From assembly GCA_002427735.1 (NCBI GenBank), contig DIYP01000007.1:62001-126000 (forward strand): DNA of 64,000 nucleotides, written 5' to 3'. The position numbers and the translations under genes were made by a program. Below are positions 17,632 to 27,446 of the stretch, in pieces. Numbering within the stretch: the stretch's first letter is position 1; each line of letters opens with the position of its first letter. The stretch comes from Flavobacteriales bacterium UBA6051. Lineage in GTDB: Bacteria; Bacteroidota; Bacteroidia; Flavobacteriales_D; Crocinitomicaceae. The notes under the pieces were generated by a model. It was not told where the DNA came from and searched no databases. It worked only from the letters and a program-made list of their open reading frames with translations.

Positions 17632-19008
17632 TTAATGCTGAACTAACATGCGTTTCGGGGTAGAGGCAACCCCATTTATTTGTAGCTGATAAAAATAGAC
17701 TCCACTCGCAAATTCCTGGGTATTAACTATTATCTCTTGATTTCCTGCACCAAGTGCCGTTTTTGGGGAAGAATAAATTAGACTTCCGTTGATATCAAGA
17801 ACATCGATGTTAACTATTTCTGATGATGCAAGTTGAAATGCTATTGTCGTTTTACTTGAGCATGGATTAGGATAGTTTTGTTCCAGATGGATGAAGGATT
17901 GTTCTTCTTCTATTCCTACTGTCAATGTTTTTGGTTGTTGTTGTGTGACGCAGTGTACCATTCCTCCATATTCATACAAGTTCTGCATGTTCACTCCTAC
18001 TACATTTCTATTCGGATATAGTGATTGAATGATGCCAAGTGCGACAGCATCATTTGGATCGTTGTAAATAGGGACTAAAACGACATCATTTCCAATATAG
18101 TAATTGCAATAAGACCCTTTATATCCTAGATTGTTGCCGTAAGTAGTTGTTACATCATTTTGCGTTAACGGGACTGTAACGATAGTGTATGGGACACCAC
18201 TGGCGTTCACAGCATTGTAAATCAAATCCATTTCGCTAGGACTGACCAACCAATAGTCGAGATCTGTGCTGTCCATAGTTACAATGGTGTTTTCATTTGC
18301 AAATTTTACAAAACCATCAATATGATGGTCGGTGATGTCCTGACCGTAAACACCGTCTAGCCAAATAAAATTTGTAATCCCCATGTAAGTGGATAAGTAA
18401 CTCTCAATTTCTAACTCCGTCAGATTTGGGTTTCGACTTGGGTGCGTTATAGAACTTCTTGTTGCCATCATTGTGCCATGTCCATCATGCTCTATAGCAC
18501 CGCCTTCAAGTACCATGGCGCTTAAATCTACTCTAGAGATTCCCGTTGCATTACTTATACTTTGTGGGATAACATCACATAGTGTAAATGGCGTGTCATT
18601 TCCCCAGCCATTGAACCCCCAATCTAGAATGACGAGCTCATCATTTTGATCATACACATACATTGGTCCGTTGTCACGTACCCAGACATCATCTGTAGGA
18701 AATATCTGGAAGTCTACATTCGTGAGAGGAACAGAGGCATTTGTCAACAGGTTTATAATGTGGTTTTGGTGCGCGTTGTCATAAGCGATAATATGCACCT
18801 TTTCACCTGATTGAAGGGCATTTGTCATGGTAACCCAACCGTCTTCCACATCTCCCTGATAGAATGGTCCATAAAGATTGTTGTGAGGCCATTGAAGCCA
18901 TGTTCCCTCATGTTCGAGATCTTCCCCTGGCATGTAATAATTCTGGGCAAAACTATTTATCGATGCAGTCATAAGAAGCGTAACAAAAAGCGCAATGTTT
19001 TTTTTCAT
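17632..19008 (-). CDS. Secreted agmatine-deiminase-family enzyme with T9SS sorting domain
   Basis: The 458-aa protein has a signal peptide (cleavage after FAQ) and a PAD_porph/agmatine deiminase domain (about 28-360). Active-site elements are all present: VWVRDNGP (D112), LDWGFNGWG (D129), DHHIDGF (H229, D231) and GGMVHC (C353, the nucleophile). The last roughly 75 residues are a T9SS type A domain (YPNPCSSKTTIAF through GVYFYQL). The family converts guanidino groups to ureido groups with release of ammonia; members act on agmatine or, in P. gingivalis PPAD, on peptidyl-arginine. Extracellular export makes a protein, peptide or exogenous agmatine substrate likely, but which one is open. Confidence 0.9.
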   Translation of the reverse strand: MKKNIALFVTLLMTASINSFAQNYYMPGEDLEHEGTWLQWPHNNLYGPFYQGDVEDGWVTMTNALQSGEKVHIIAYDNAHQNHIINLLTNASVPLTNVDFQIFPTDDVWVRDNGPMYVYDQNDELVILDWGFNGWGNDTPFTLCDVIPQSISNATGISRVDLSAMVLEGGAIEHDGHGTMMATRSSITHPSRNPNLTELEIESYLSTYMGITNFIWLDGVYGQDITDHHIDGFVKFANENTIVTMDSTDLDYWLVSPSEMDLIYNAVNASGVPYTIVTVPLTQNDVTTTYGNNLGYKGSYCNYYIGNDVVLVPIYNDPNDAVALGIIQSLYPNRNVVGVNMQNLYEYGGMVHCVTQQQPKTLTVGIEEEQSFIHLEQNYPNPCSSKTTIAFQLASSEIVNIDVLDINGSLIYSSPKTALGAGNQEIIVNTQEFASGVYFYQLQINGVASTPKRMLVQH

Positions 19009-19099
19009 GATATTTGAGTTTTCTTCTTCAAATTAAGGGCTTCATCCTAGGCTTTGCCAATTTTTTCTCCGAAACGACATGAATTGGGTACGAACAGCA

Positions 19100-19831
19100 T
19101 TATTCCCCTATTTGCCTTCCCATCAGTTCGAGCAATTCTTGTTTGTTTCCTCGACTTATGGGGATTGAGTACTTGCTTATTATAGCTTCGTTTCCCGCAA
19201 TTTTATCAACTTTTTCAACGTTTACTATGAAGGAACGGTGACAACGGAAAAACTGCCTATGAGGTAGTTCCTTCATTAAGGCAGCCATACCAAAAAGTAC
19301 GGTATGCGATTGCTGAGTTGTTCTGATGCGAACATATTTATGAAGCCCTTCTATGTAAAGGATATCATTGAGTTTAACCTTTATTAATTCATGGCTAGCC
19401 CGAATGATTATGGAATCTTGCTTAAGCTCGGGAACTTTGTTTGGGGCACTCCTCTCCAGGTTAATAAGTTGAAAAGCTTTATCGGTGGCTTGCTGAAAGC
19501 GCTCAAATACAATTGGCTTCAAGAGATAATCGACAACATTTAATTCAAAGCCATCTAGAGCAAACTCTGCATAGGCAGTAGTTAAAACAATCTTTGGTTG
19601 ATGATTGAGGGATTTAATGAATTCTAACCCATTCATTTTTGGCATTTCGATATCCAAAAACACCAGATCAACGTCGTTTTCGTTTAAATAGTTTTGCGCT
19701 TCCAACGGATCATGAAACATTCCTTTTATTATGAGTCCAGAAACTAAGGAAACATGCTGTTTAATGAGTTCCTGAGCTAAGGTCTCGTCATCAATAATTA
19801 CACAACTATATGTTGACTTATTACTGTTCAT
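19100..19831 (-). CDS. LytTR-family response regulator
   Basis: The 243-aa protein has a receiver domain (about 8-125) with the DDE pocket, phospho-acceptor Asp60 in LVFLDIEMPKMNG and KPI near 110. A LytTR DNA-binding domain follows (about 145-240; LYIEGLHKYVRI, FFRCHRSFIVN). It overlaps the upstream sensor kinase gene by 11 bp, so the pair is a typical translationally coupled LytS/LytT-type system. Target genes are unknown; nothing adjacent is an obvious candidate. Confidence 0.93.
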   Translation of the reverse strand: MNSNKSTYSCVIIDDETLAQELIKQHVSLVSGLIIKGMFHDPLEAQNYLNENDVDLVFLDIEMPKMNGLEFIKSLNHQPKIVLTTAYAEFALDGFELNVVDYLLKPIVFERFQQATDKAFQLINLERSAPNKVPELKQDSIIIRASHELIKVKLNDILYIEGLHKYVRIRTTQQSHTVLFGMAALMKELPHRQFFRCHRSFIVNVEKVDKIAGNEAIISKYSIPISRGNKQELLELMGRQIGE

Positions 19832-20798
19832 TCAGAATTAATTGTGTTTGATACGTATTGTTATCGATTGTTGCCTCGAGAAGAAATTTGTTCCCGTACA
19901 ACAGTTCTAATTGTGCCTTGATATTTGTCAATCCAACACCATTCTTTTCTCCTTCTCCAGTGAATGAGTTGTGAACAACCATAGTGATCTGTCCAGCTAC
20001 TTTTCTGACTTCAACTTCAACAAATCCATTGTTACTGGTAATAATATCACCATGCTTAAAGGCATTTTCGACCAACGATAATATGATAAGTGGAGGAATA
20101 AGATCGTGTTCCGAAAAAGCGTCGAATGTCACCTTGATATTTCCTCGTAGTTTCCTCATTTGTTGAATTTCAATGTACTTCTTAAGAATGATTATTTCTG
20201 AATTCACGGATACAAGCTTCTTTTGTCCGTTATTCACATAATAACGAAGTATTTCAGAGGTTGCGGCGAGCATTTTTGGTGCATTATCATCCTTTGCCAG
20301 TGACAAGGAATAAATGTTGTTGAGCGTGTTAAATAGAAAGTGCGGACTGATTTGGGATTTAAGTGCGGCAATTTCCAGAACCAGTTTTTCTTTTTCCAAT
20401 TGAATGCTTCTTACACGCTGCTCCTGATAACGCTGGAAAAAAGAAAGCATAAACGAGATGAATAGAAAGAAAGAATGATTCAAGATAAAGGAGATAACGG
20501 CTCTTGGAAAGCTCTCGGATAGTAAAACACTATCCATCATGAAAACAAGATATATACCAAAGCCGGTAGCTAATAGGATAACAAGTGAAATGCTATAAAG
20601 AAGTGCGTTTCGCTTTATCAAGAATAGTGGAATGAGCACAAGCATATTTAGGTAAAACTCGCCTAGAAGAATGCTGATTTCGAAACAAGAATAGCCCAAT
20701 GCTGTCAACGGGTCAAATGCATCAATGAAGTAGTCAAAAACATATAAGAATGAGAAGACCCAGAAAACAATATGTAGAAGTTTTGAGCGGATAATCAA
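19821..20798 (-). CDS. LytS/YehU-type membrane sensor histidine kinase
   Basis: The 325-aa protein has four membrane segments (about 8-25, 37-60, 67-88, 98-120), a short coiled coil (LEKEKLVLEIAALKSQ) and a His_kinase domain with QISPHFLFNTLNNIYSL (phospho-acceptor H153). An HATPase region follows (LSLVENAFKHG, GEKNGVGLTNIKAQL). No ATG precedes the first membrane segment; TTG at 20798 is the best start. The membrane region is probably the sensor, as no periplasmic domain exists. It is coupled to the LytTR regulator downstream. Confidence 0.9.
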   Translation of the reverse strand: MIIRSKLLHIVFWVFSFLYVFDYFIDAFDPLTALGYSCFEISILLGEFYLNMLVLIPLFLIKRNALLYSISLVILLATGFGIYLVFMMDSVLLSESFPRAVISFILNHSFFLFISFMLSFFQRYQEQRVRSIQLEKEKLVLEIAALKSQISPHFLFNTLNNIYSLSLAKDDNAPKMLAATSEILRYYVNNGQKKLVSVNSEIIILKKYIEIQQMRKLRGNIKVTFDAFSEHDLIPPLIILSLVENAFKHGDIITSNNGFVEVEVRKVAGQITMVVHNSFTGEGEKNGVGLTNIKAQLELLYGNKFLLEATIDNNTYQTQLILNEQ

Positions 20799-20939
20799 AA
20801 GTAGAAGATATTTTTCAATGGTTGTTTTAGTAAACTACTGATCCCATTGAGTGTTAAATATATGGTTTACACATTGATAACATACCGGTAATTTTCGGTT
20901 TGTCTTCGATTCCGAAATTTGGACGTCGAACTATTGTGC

Positions 20940-23219
20940 ATGGAATCGTACTATTTAATTATACTTATATGTCTTGTTGTACTAGCGGTATCTGATTTAG
21001 TTGTAGGTGTCAGCAATGATGCGGTTAATTTTCTCAATTCCGCACTTGGCTCTAAAGCGGGTACAAGAAGAACAATTATGTTCGTAGCGACAGCAGGAAT
21101 ACTTATCGGAGCGGTTTCTTCCAGTGGTATGATGGAAATCGCCAGAAAGGGAATTTTTAATCCTGAAATGTTCTCTTTTGCTGATATCATGATTGTCTTT
21201 CTAGCGGTTATGGTCACTGATATCATTTTGCTTGACTTGTTCAATACATTCGGGATGCCGACGAGCACAACCGTTTCCATCATGTTTGAATTGCTTGGAG
21301 CGGCTTTCATGGTGGCATGCATTAAAATTATTTTAACCGGCGATAGTCTCTCAACGCTCAGTGATTATCTCAATACGGACAACGCTATACTTATCATAGC
21401 AGGTATATTTCTCTCTGTACTTATTGCCTTTACTATTGGAATGTTTGTTCAATATATCGTACGATTGATTTTCAGCTTTGACATCAAAAAAAGCATGAAA
21501 AAATACGGTGCAGTTTTCGGAGGTGTAGCAATTACTACGATCACATATTTCTTGTTGATAAAGGGAATGAAGGGCAGTAGTCTTCTAAATGAAGCTTTGG
21601 TAAACTGGATCTCGCAGAACACTATTTTATTAATTGCGCTAATCACTGCTTTTTGGATTGGAACATGTTGGTTACTTGTCCGATTGTTTAATCTCAACAT
21701 TCTCAAGTTTGTCGTGCTTTCAGGAACTTTTTCCCTGGCAATGGCTTTTGCTGGTAACGATTTGGTAAATTTTATTGGAGTTCCCCTTGCTGGCCTTCAG
21801 TCTTATGACATTTTTCAGTCCGCTGGAGTTTCCCCGGATGAGTTAGGTATGGGGTTATTAGGAGAAAAGTTGCAAACCAACACCTTTATCTTATTAGCAG
21901 CAGGTCTTGTCATGATCGCGACATTATGGTTTTCTAAAAAAGCACGATCAGTGACGGACACTGAGATCAACCTGGCTAGTGAAAGCGTAGGTAAAGAGCG
22001 CTTTAATCCCAATCTTTTGTCCCGCTTAATCGTTAGGGGAGGCTTAAACATTGGAAAGTATAGTAATCGTATATTGAATGATTCCTTCCGCGAAAGAGTT
22101 GATCGACGTTTTGAAAAGAGAAATCGTTCTGTCGCAGCAGCAAAAGAGCAGCCAGCTTTCGATATGGTTAGAGCCTCAGTCAATCTAATGGTAGCAAGTG
22201 TTCTTATTGCTTTTGCCACTTCGCTTAAATTGCCACTTTCCACTACGTATGTTTCGTTTATGGTGGCTATGGGGACTTCTCTGGCGGATAGGGCTTGGAG
22301 TCGAGATTCTGCTGTGTATAGAGTAGCAGGTGTGGTGAACGTTATAGGCGGTTGGCTATTCACGGCGCTCGTGGCATTTACGGCCGCGGCAGTGTTGGCA
22401 TTGGTGATTTATTTCGGTGGTATTTATGCCGTGGTTGGTTTAATGATTTTAACTGCTTTCCTCATTATTCGAAGTCAATTCTTGCATAAAAAGTTGGAAT
22501 TGAAGAGACAAACGTCGTTACAAGATTTAATGAAACGTGATTCGATCAAACGTGACGAGGTGTTTTCAGAGAGTGAACAGCGTATATCCAATACACTATA
22601 CAAGATTAGTTTCATCCTTAAAGATTTAGTTCGAGGTTTGAAAACAGGTGATCAGAAAACCATTGAAAAAGCCAAGCGTGAAGTGACCAGTTATAGCGAT
22701 AGTTATGAGGAGCTTTCTTCAGGGTTTTATCATTACCTGCGCAAGATTGATTCAGATTCTACAGAAGAAGGGCAGTTTTATCTTCATGTATTGAATTACT
22801 TGCAGAATATAAGTCAATCTATCCATTTGATTGGAGAAAAGGTATTCTCTCATGTTAGGAATGTTCATAGTCCGATGCTTCCGAGTAGCATACAAGAATT
22901 GGAAGTCCTTTCAGATGAGGTAGGGCAGCTATTCATGAATATTTCAGAATTGATGGGGGAGAGTCGAAAAGGCAACTTTAAACTGGTGGAAGATCGTGCG
23001 ACGGAATTATTGCAGTTTATCATGGAGCTTGAAGAAAATCATATAGCTCGCATTCAAAGTGGTCAGGGAACTCAGCATAGCAGTATGTTGTATGTCGCTA
23101 TCTTGTTGGAGATGCGCGATATTTTAAATGACTTTACTGGTCTGGTCGGTCTTTTTGAAGGATCAAACGGATTAACACCATCTAGTCCTGATAAAGATCG
23201 GTCGTTAATGCTCAACTAA
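20940..23219 (+). CDS. PiT-family inorganic phosphate transporter with PhoU-like C-terminal domain
   Basis: The 759-aa inner-membrane protein has two PiT signature repeats: GVSNDAVNFLNSALGSKAGT near residue 25 and AGNDLVNFIGVPLAG near residue 280. It has about 11-12 membrane segments up to residue 530 and includes STTYVSFMVAMGTSLADR. The last roughly 200 residues are charged and helical (RDSIKRDEVFSESEQRISNT onward), resembling the PhoU-like domain fused to PiT proteins in Bacteroidota. It imports phosphate coupled to a cation gradient. The ATG at 20940 is preferred over a TTG at 20919. No Pho regulatory site is visible. Confidence 0.92.
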   Translation: MESYYLIILICLVVLAVSDLVVGVSNDAVNFLNSALGSKAGTRRTIMFVATAGILIGAVSSSGMMEIARKGIFNPEMFSFADIMIVFLAVMVTDIILLDLFNTFGMPTSTTVSIMFELLGAAFMVACIKIILTGDSLSTLSDYLNTDNAILIIAGIFLSVLIAFTIGMFVQYIVRLIFSFDIKKSMKKYGAVFGGVAITTITYFLLIKGMKGSSLLNEALVNWISQNTILLIALITAFWIGTCWLLVRLFNLNILKFVVLSGTFSLAMAFAGNDLVNFIGVPLAGLQSYDIFQSAGVSPDELGMGLLGEKLQTNTFILLAAGLVMIATLWFSKKARSVTDTEINLASESVGKERFNPNLLSRLIVRGGLNIGKYSNRILNDSFRERVDRRFEKRNRSVAAAKEQPAFDMVRASVNLMVASVLIAFATSLKLPLSTTYVSFMVAMGTSLADRAWSRDSAVYRVAGVVNVIGGWLFTALVAFTAAAVLALVIYFGGIYAVVGLMILTAFLIIRSQFLHKKLELKRQTSLQDLMKRDSIKRDEVFSESEQRISNTLYKISFILKDLVRGLKTGDQKTIEKAKREVTSYSDSYEELSSGFYHYLRKIDSDSTEEGQFYLHVLNYLQNISQSIHLIGEKVFSHVRNVHSPMLPSSIQELEVLSDEVGQLFMNISELMGESRKGNFKLVEDRATELLQFIMELEENHIARIQSGQGTQHSSMLYVAILLEMRDILNDFTGLVGLFEGSNGLTPSSPDKDRSLMLN

Positions 23220-23241
23220 TCCCTTCACTATTCGGTAACTT

Positions 23242-24264
23242 CTAGCTACCCAAGGTTTCCATAGCTTTTTCAACAGTGGACTTAAAACGCTCTCGTTCAT
23301 CAACATGTAAAAGGAGGGTTTTGAAATCTCGTTTCATGCCATAGAGTCCGGTCATTTGATTCTGTTTCTTCAAACGTATTATAATATTATGGCCTTCTAG
23401 TTGGCCTAAGAATGAGAGTTTTCTTGTATCCTGATCAATTTCGCAATCAGCCGTTGAAAGCTCAATGGTATCAATGTCTCGAATAGGAATTGTAGCTTCA
23501 TTCATAATTCCGTAGCGCAGGTAAACGTTGGTTTCATCCATACCAATAGGCCTTTTGTAGATGGATTTCAAAAAACCAAAGAGTTGAAGTCCGGAATAAA
23601 TACTCAGAAAGCTCAGAATCCATGCCGCAATCACACTCCATTTCATCAAAAGGACGTGCAATACATAGGTCTCAATTCCGATGATAACAAGTAGGGCAAT
23701 CATCAATGCAGTCGTTCCACTTTGCTTGTGATAGGTAAACTCGTTTTCTGCAATTTTTCTGGTTTTCCAATAGATAAAACCATAATAAAAGACAGCGATT
23801 TCAGTTACAACAGGCACTACAAATCGTTTTGGAAGTATTTCATAGCATGTTTTCTTTAGCGTGTTAAAAAAGTCTTGAGCGTCCGACTTTTGCCGCTGAT
23901 AACCTTTGATTGCTTTTCTTACGTTATAAATGACAAAAGAAAGTACAGACAGTTCTAGTAAAGGAAATACCCAGGTTTTGAATAGGTTCAGGTAGTACTG
24001 ATTTTCGACGGGTAATGCCGTCGACGCAATAATCATAGAAAGTATGAGCACTGGCAAAACCGTTATTTTGGGGATCTCCGTTTTTCGAATCAAAAGAAAA
24101 TAAACAATGGGAATAGTCAGAAGGAAATCAAAGGTGAGACCAAATGTCAATTCATGGGCATTTTTGTCCAGAAAAGATGAGTTTGCAATAAAGATACTGA
24201 CTGCAATGAGCAATGCGGGAATCCCTAGAATTTGTGCGCCTTTTAATGATATTTTCTTTATCAT
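23242..24264 (-). CDS. Polytopic membrane protein with possible PH-like tail
   Basis: The 340-aa protein has roughly seven membrane segments (within 10-125 and 145-235) and a soluble C-terminal part. That part, YKRPIGMDETNVYLRYGIMN followed by ATIPIRDIDTIELS, resembles bacterial PH-like domains, which often begin this way after membrane helices. I do not recognise the family as a whole. It is the last gene of a minus-strand series with the two preceding unknowns, although the spacing of about 47 bp does not force an operon. Confidence 0.65.
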   Translation of the reverse strand: MIKKISLKGAQILGIPALLIAVSIFIANSSFLDKNAHELTFGLTFDFLLTIPIVYFLLIRKTEIPKITVLPVLILSMIIASTALPVENQYYLNLFKTWVFPLLELSVLSFVIYNVRKAIKGYQRQKSDAQDFFNTLKKTCYEILPKRFVVPVVTEIAVFYYGFIYWKTRKIAENEFTYHKQSGTTALMIALLVIIGIETYVLHVLLMKWSVIAAWILSFLSIYSGLQLFGFLKSIYKRPIGMDETNVYLRYGIMNEATIPIRDIDTIELSTADCEIDQDTRKLSFLGQLEGHNIIIRLKKQNQMTGLYGMKRDFKTLLLHVDERERFKSTVEKAMETLGS

Positions 24265-24310
24265 AACAGTTGCTTTAAAACCAACCCTAAAGATACCTAT
24301 TTTTTGAGGT

Positions 24311-24907
24311 TTAACTCATCTGTATATCGACTACTTTTTTGGAATCAAAATCAACGATGAATGAATAAAAATAAGCCCCATCCATGCGCGCTTTTAAATT
24401 GTCTGCTGAAATGATCCAGGCTTGGGAAGCTAGCTCGTTGTTCCCATCTCGCCATTGGCTGATCCATTGGGCATGCGTTATTTCGGCATCAATGTTTGGA
24501 TTTTCATTAATATAGGTTCGAACAATATCCATTGCTTCTCGCACTCCCATATCATAGCAGTCATGAGAATTTCCCGATGATCCTGCTGCGGTGCTATCCA
24601 GTTTTAATACAAAACCTTCGAGTAAGGTCATCCAAGTTTGTTTTTGATGGTATTCAAGAAATTCCAGACCAATATTCGTGTTTTTTACTTTGCATGCATA
24701 GGTGGTGATCTCGTCTACATATACTGCTTTACCATTGACAGGTAGTGCATGAAAGAATTCGAGTGTTTGCGTTTTTTCATCTTTTTCGATAATCCATTTC
24801 CGAAACCAGTAGCGATCAGGTTTTGGATGAATGATCTGCTTCATTTCCCATCCATGTTCCAGGATAGCATTTTCTACTTCTATGATGCACCACTTATATT
24901 CCAGCAT
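24311..24907 (-). CDS. Cytoplasmic protein of unknown function
   Basis: The 198-aa soluble protein has no signal peptide or membrane segment. It is rich in tryptophan and aromatic residues (HPKPDRYWFRKWIIEKDEK, WISQWRDGNNELASQAWIIS). I recognise no family. It starts 9 bp after the stop of the membrane protein at 24917-25777, so the two are very likely co-transcribed. Confidence 0.65.
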   Translation of the reverse strand: MLEYKWCIIEVENAILEHGWEMKQIIHPKPDRYWFRKWIIEKDEKTQTLEFFHALPVNGKAVYVDEITTYACKVKNTNIGLEFLEYHQKQTWMTLLEGFVLKLDSTAAGSSGNSHDCYDMGVREAMDIVRTYINENPNIDAEITHAQWISQWRDGNNELASQAWIISADNLKARMDGAYFYSFIVDFDSKKVVDIQMS

Positions 24908-24916
24908 TGATTGAAT

Positions 24917-25777
24917 TTATGATCGCATGAGTTGAAGGAAGAATGCCTCATTCTCAATTTTGTAATAATCGATCAAAACATCTTGCTGAACCTTATTCCT
25001 CTTGCCCAATGCATCCGTATTATCAATCTTAATCTTAATGTATCGCTTTGAGGGACAATTCTGACATTCATAAAGCTTTATTTCGTACACAGTGTACTTT
25101 ATATTTTTGTCAATATCAACACCGGGAAGTTCCATGAGTTCGGATAAGTCTTCCGTTTCAAGCATTTTTTCTAATTCTTGACGATCAAATACACGTGTGT
25201 AATCTTTTCGGATCGTTTTCACATTCTTGATCCATTTGTTACAGCTCTCACAGAAAAGTAATGTATCTAGATGATCATAGCGTTGAGCTATAATCGGACC
25301 GATGAGCAGGGCAAGACTTTCGATTCCCAGAATAACGTATGTTTCCCAGTCGCTAATTTCTCTTCCACTTCTTCCTGTGAACCAATTCATGGGGGTTCCA
25401 ACGGTGTAGGCTTGTGCTTCAAAAACAAGCTGGATATACACGAAAAAGTCAGTAAAGGCTTCGGAAAAACTCTGGCCAAGCTCAATGACAATAAAGAAAA
25501 ACCAGCTGAAGTAGGTCAGCGAAAGCGCACACAAAGTGATAAGAAAATAAGACACGGCCTTATTCCTGTTCTTGGCAACGCGACTTGAAAGCTTTAGAAT
25601 TTCAAGCACTGCATAGATACTGATACCGAGTAAAGCAAACTTTACAATAATGAAAGAAATCCATGCACCTACTTGAACATATAAATAGGCGAGAGCTGCA
25701 GATAAGACGATCGCCGTAAAACCACCTAGTAGAAGTCCGACAAGATTAAATTTTCCAGAAGATTGATAGTAGCTCAT
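24917..25777 (-). CDS. Membrane protein with cytoplasmic Cys-pair domain, unknown function
   Basis: The 286-aa protein has about four membrane segments (15-35, 37-58, 75-100, 145-165) and a cytoplasmic tail. CESCNKW near residue 177 and ECQNCPSKR near residue 237 give two CxxC pairs, enough for a zinc ribbon or rubredoxin-like site. Function is unknown. It is the first gene of the pair with 24311-24907. Confidence 0.65.
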   Translation of the reverse strand: MSYYQSSGKFNLVGLLLGGFTAIVLSAALAYLYVQVGAWISFIIVKFALLGISIYAVLEILKLSSRVAKNRNKAVSYFLITLCALSLTYFSWFFFIVIELGQSFSEAFTDFFVYIQLVFEAQAYTVGTPMNWFTGRSGREISDWETYVILGIESLALLIGPIIAQRYDHLDTLLFCESCNKWIKNVKTIRKDYTRVFDRQELEKMLETEDLSELMELPGVDIDKNIKYTVYEIKLYECQNCPSKRYIKIKIDNTDALGKRNKVQQDVLIDYYKIENEAFFLQLMRS

Positions 25778-25916
25778 GGTCTTAAGAGACTAATTTAATA
25801 ATACTGGATGAACAAGAACAAAAAGAAAAACTTAATTCAGAATGTCTATTTTTAACAGGTCTAACTTGCAGCTAATGCAAATTACTTTATTCGACAAGTA
25901 CTTCAACAGTTTTGAA

Positions 25917-27368
25917 ATGAAACCACAATCCATACTTTTTCTATTAGCACTAATTTTTACTTTTTCATTTCAAATAGCGCTAGGGCAGGAAGATCCAGTC
26001 TGGTCTCCTATCATCGAGTCCGAAAATCGATATGGAAATGAAGCATTAGGAACGGTGGATGGTTATTACTTTTTGGAAATCGATAGCAGAATAAGGCAGT
26101 ATGATGAAAATCATGAATTAGTTAAGGATTTCGGATTATATAGGGATTTGGAAGGCGGCTATAGAGCTTGGAGTCCAACCAGATTATTTAACACGACAAA
26201 AGGTTCATATTTATTATTCTGTGGTGTTTCCGAGCAGAAATCAGCACTTTTTTGTTCGAAGTATGAAGACGGTGAGTTTCGCGCGCCGAAAATGATTAAA
26301 GAATTCGATCATAAAATCGGTGGATCTAAATCACATTACCCGATAGATTATCCGTTTAAAGATATATTCGGTGCATTTGATCGGAATTGGGTATTGAGTG
26401 AGGATGGAACAAAGATCGCGTTCGTGAGCACTCTTAAAGATGGGAGCAAAAAACTTTCAGCCCATGATGTATATGCATGTGTTTTTGATACGGATTTAAA
26501 AGAATTGTGGAACAAGAAGATTACGCTGGATTATGAGAACAAAGACTTTCTAATAGGCGATGTCAAAGTCAATAATTTGGGAGAAGTATTTATCCTTAGC
26601 TGGACAAAAGATTCTAACAAGAATCCATCTGAGCTCAAAATGCGTAAACTTTCTAGTGAATCTTCAATTAATTACGTGATCGATTTTGCATCTCAAAATG
26701 CTTGTCCGAGAGGGGCTGAATTCACTTTTGATAAGAATAATTCTCCGGTCATTATGGGCCTTTATGCCAATTTGAAGAACAAGTTTATCTCCGGTACTTA
26801 TATAGCCGATGCTACAAGTGAATTCAAGCCCAGACTGGAAAGTTTGGAGACGTTCATTACTGAGAATTTTGACGTCAAAAAGGGAATCCTGAAAGGCAGT
26901 CTACCGGTTAAAAACGTGCTTCGATTTGACAATGGTAAAATTGGCTTTGTCGCTGAAAGAGGATCCTTAGTCATGAGCGACAATGGAGCCGTCTCCACAG
27001 TGGAGCTATTGATTGTTATATACAATGCTTCGGGAGAAATTGACGGAAAATATGTGTTAGACAAGGAGTTGGTTCACAGTCCGGGGCATTCCTCATTCCA
27101 CTTTTTTCAGGCTAAAGACAGGGCTGTTTTTGTGTACATGGAAAATTGGGAAACAGTTGTAAAATCTATAAGCAGTGACGGAAGCATAGAATTGGAAAAG
27201 AAGTTGCCGAGAAAGCCATACAGATTAAAAGATTCTTTAAGTTTCTCTTACACTGCCTGTGCGAATGGTGAAGATGAGATTCTTATAGGTTGCTACAGAT
27301 TCAACAGAGGTATGGACAATCTTAAACGAGTAATGGCTTTCGCTTTCCATGTTTATGAAGTTGACTGA
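25917..27368 (+). CDS. Secreted protein of unknown function, possible beta-propeller
   Basis: From the ATG at 25917 the product is 483 aa with a signal peptide (MKPQSILFLLALIFTFSFQI, cleavage near LGQ-EDP). The mature part is beta-rich with loosely repeating W/Y-D-G patterns (RNWVLSEDGTKIAFVSTLKD, VNNLGEVFILSWTKD, FTFDKNNSPVIMGLY), which suggest a propeller, but no named domain is recognisable. There is no T9SS domain. The frame is open to 25842, but the signal peptide fixes the start at 25917. Confidence 0.7.
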   Translation: MKPQSILFLLALIFTFSFQIALGQEDPVWSPIIESENRYGNEALGTVDGYYFLEIDSRIRQYDENHELVKDFGLYRDLEGGYRAWSPTRLFNTTKGSYLLFCGVSEQKSALFCSKYEDGEFRAPKMIKEFDHKIGGSKSHYPIDYPFKDIFGAFDRNWVLSEDGTKIAFVSTLKDGSKKLSAHDVYACVFDTDLKELWNKKITLDYENKDFLIGDVKVNNLGEVFILSWTKDSNKNPSELKMRKLSSESSINYVIDFASQNACPRGAEFTFDKNNSPVIMGLYANLKNKFISGTYIADATSEFKPRLESLETFITENFDVKKGILKGSLPVKNVLRFDNGKIGFVAERGSLVMSDNGAVSTVELLIVIYNASGEIDGKYVLDKELVHSPGHSSFHFFQAKDRAVFVYMENWETVVKSISSDGSIELEKKLPRKPYRLKDSLSFSYTACANGEDEILIGCYRFNRGMDNLKRVMAFAFHVYEVD

Positions 27369-27420
27369 GGCTGCCTAGTTTGAGTTCTCGTCAAATAAAT
27401 TCAAAAATGGCCATAAAAAA

Positions 27421-27446
27421 AGAGGAACTCGTTTCTGAATTCCTCT
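27421..27446 (-). terminator. Terminator of the distal tandem unit
   Basis: On the minus strand AGAGGAA...TTCCTCT with an extended stem leads into a run of seven T. It is nearly identical to the terminators at 27643 and 27864. Confidence 0.75.

Noticed and set aside
21815..22363. A 182-codon frame opposite the phosphate transporter
   Set aside because: It is the complement of the PiT coding sequence, has low-complexity residues and no start context; the plus frame has clear PiT signatures.
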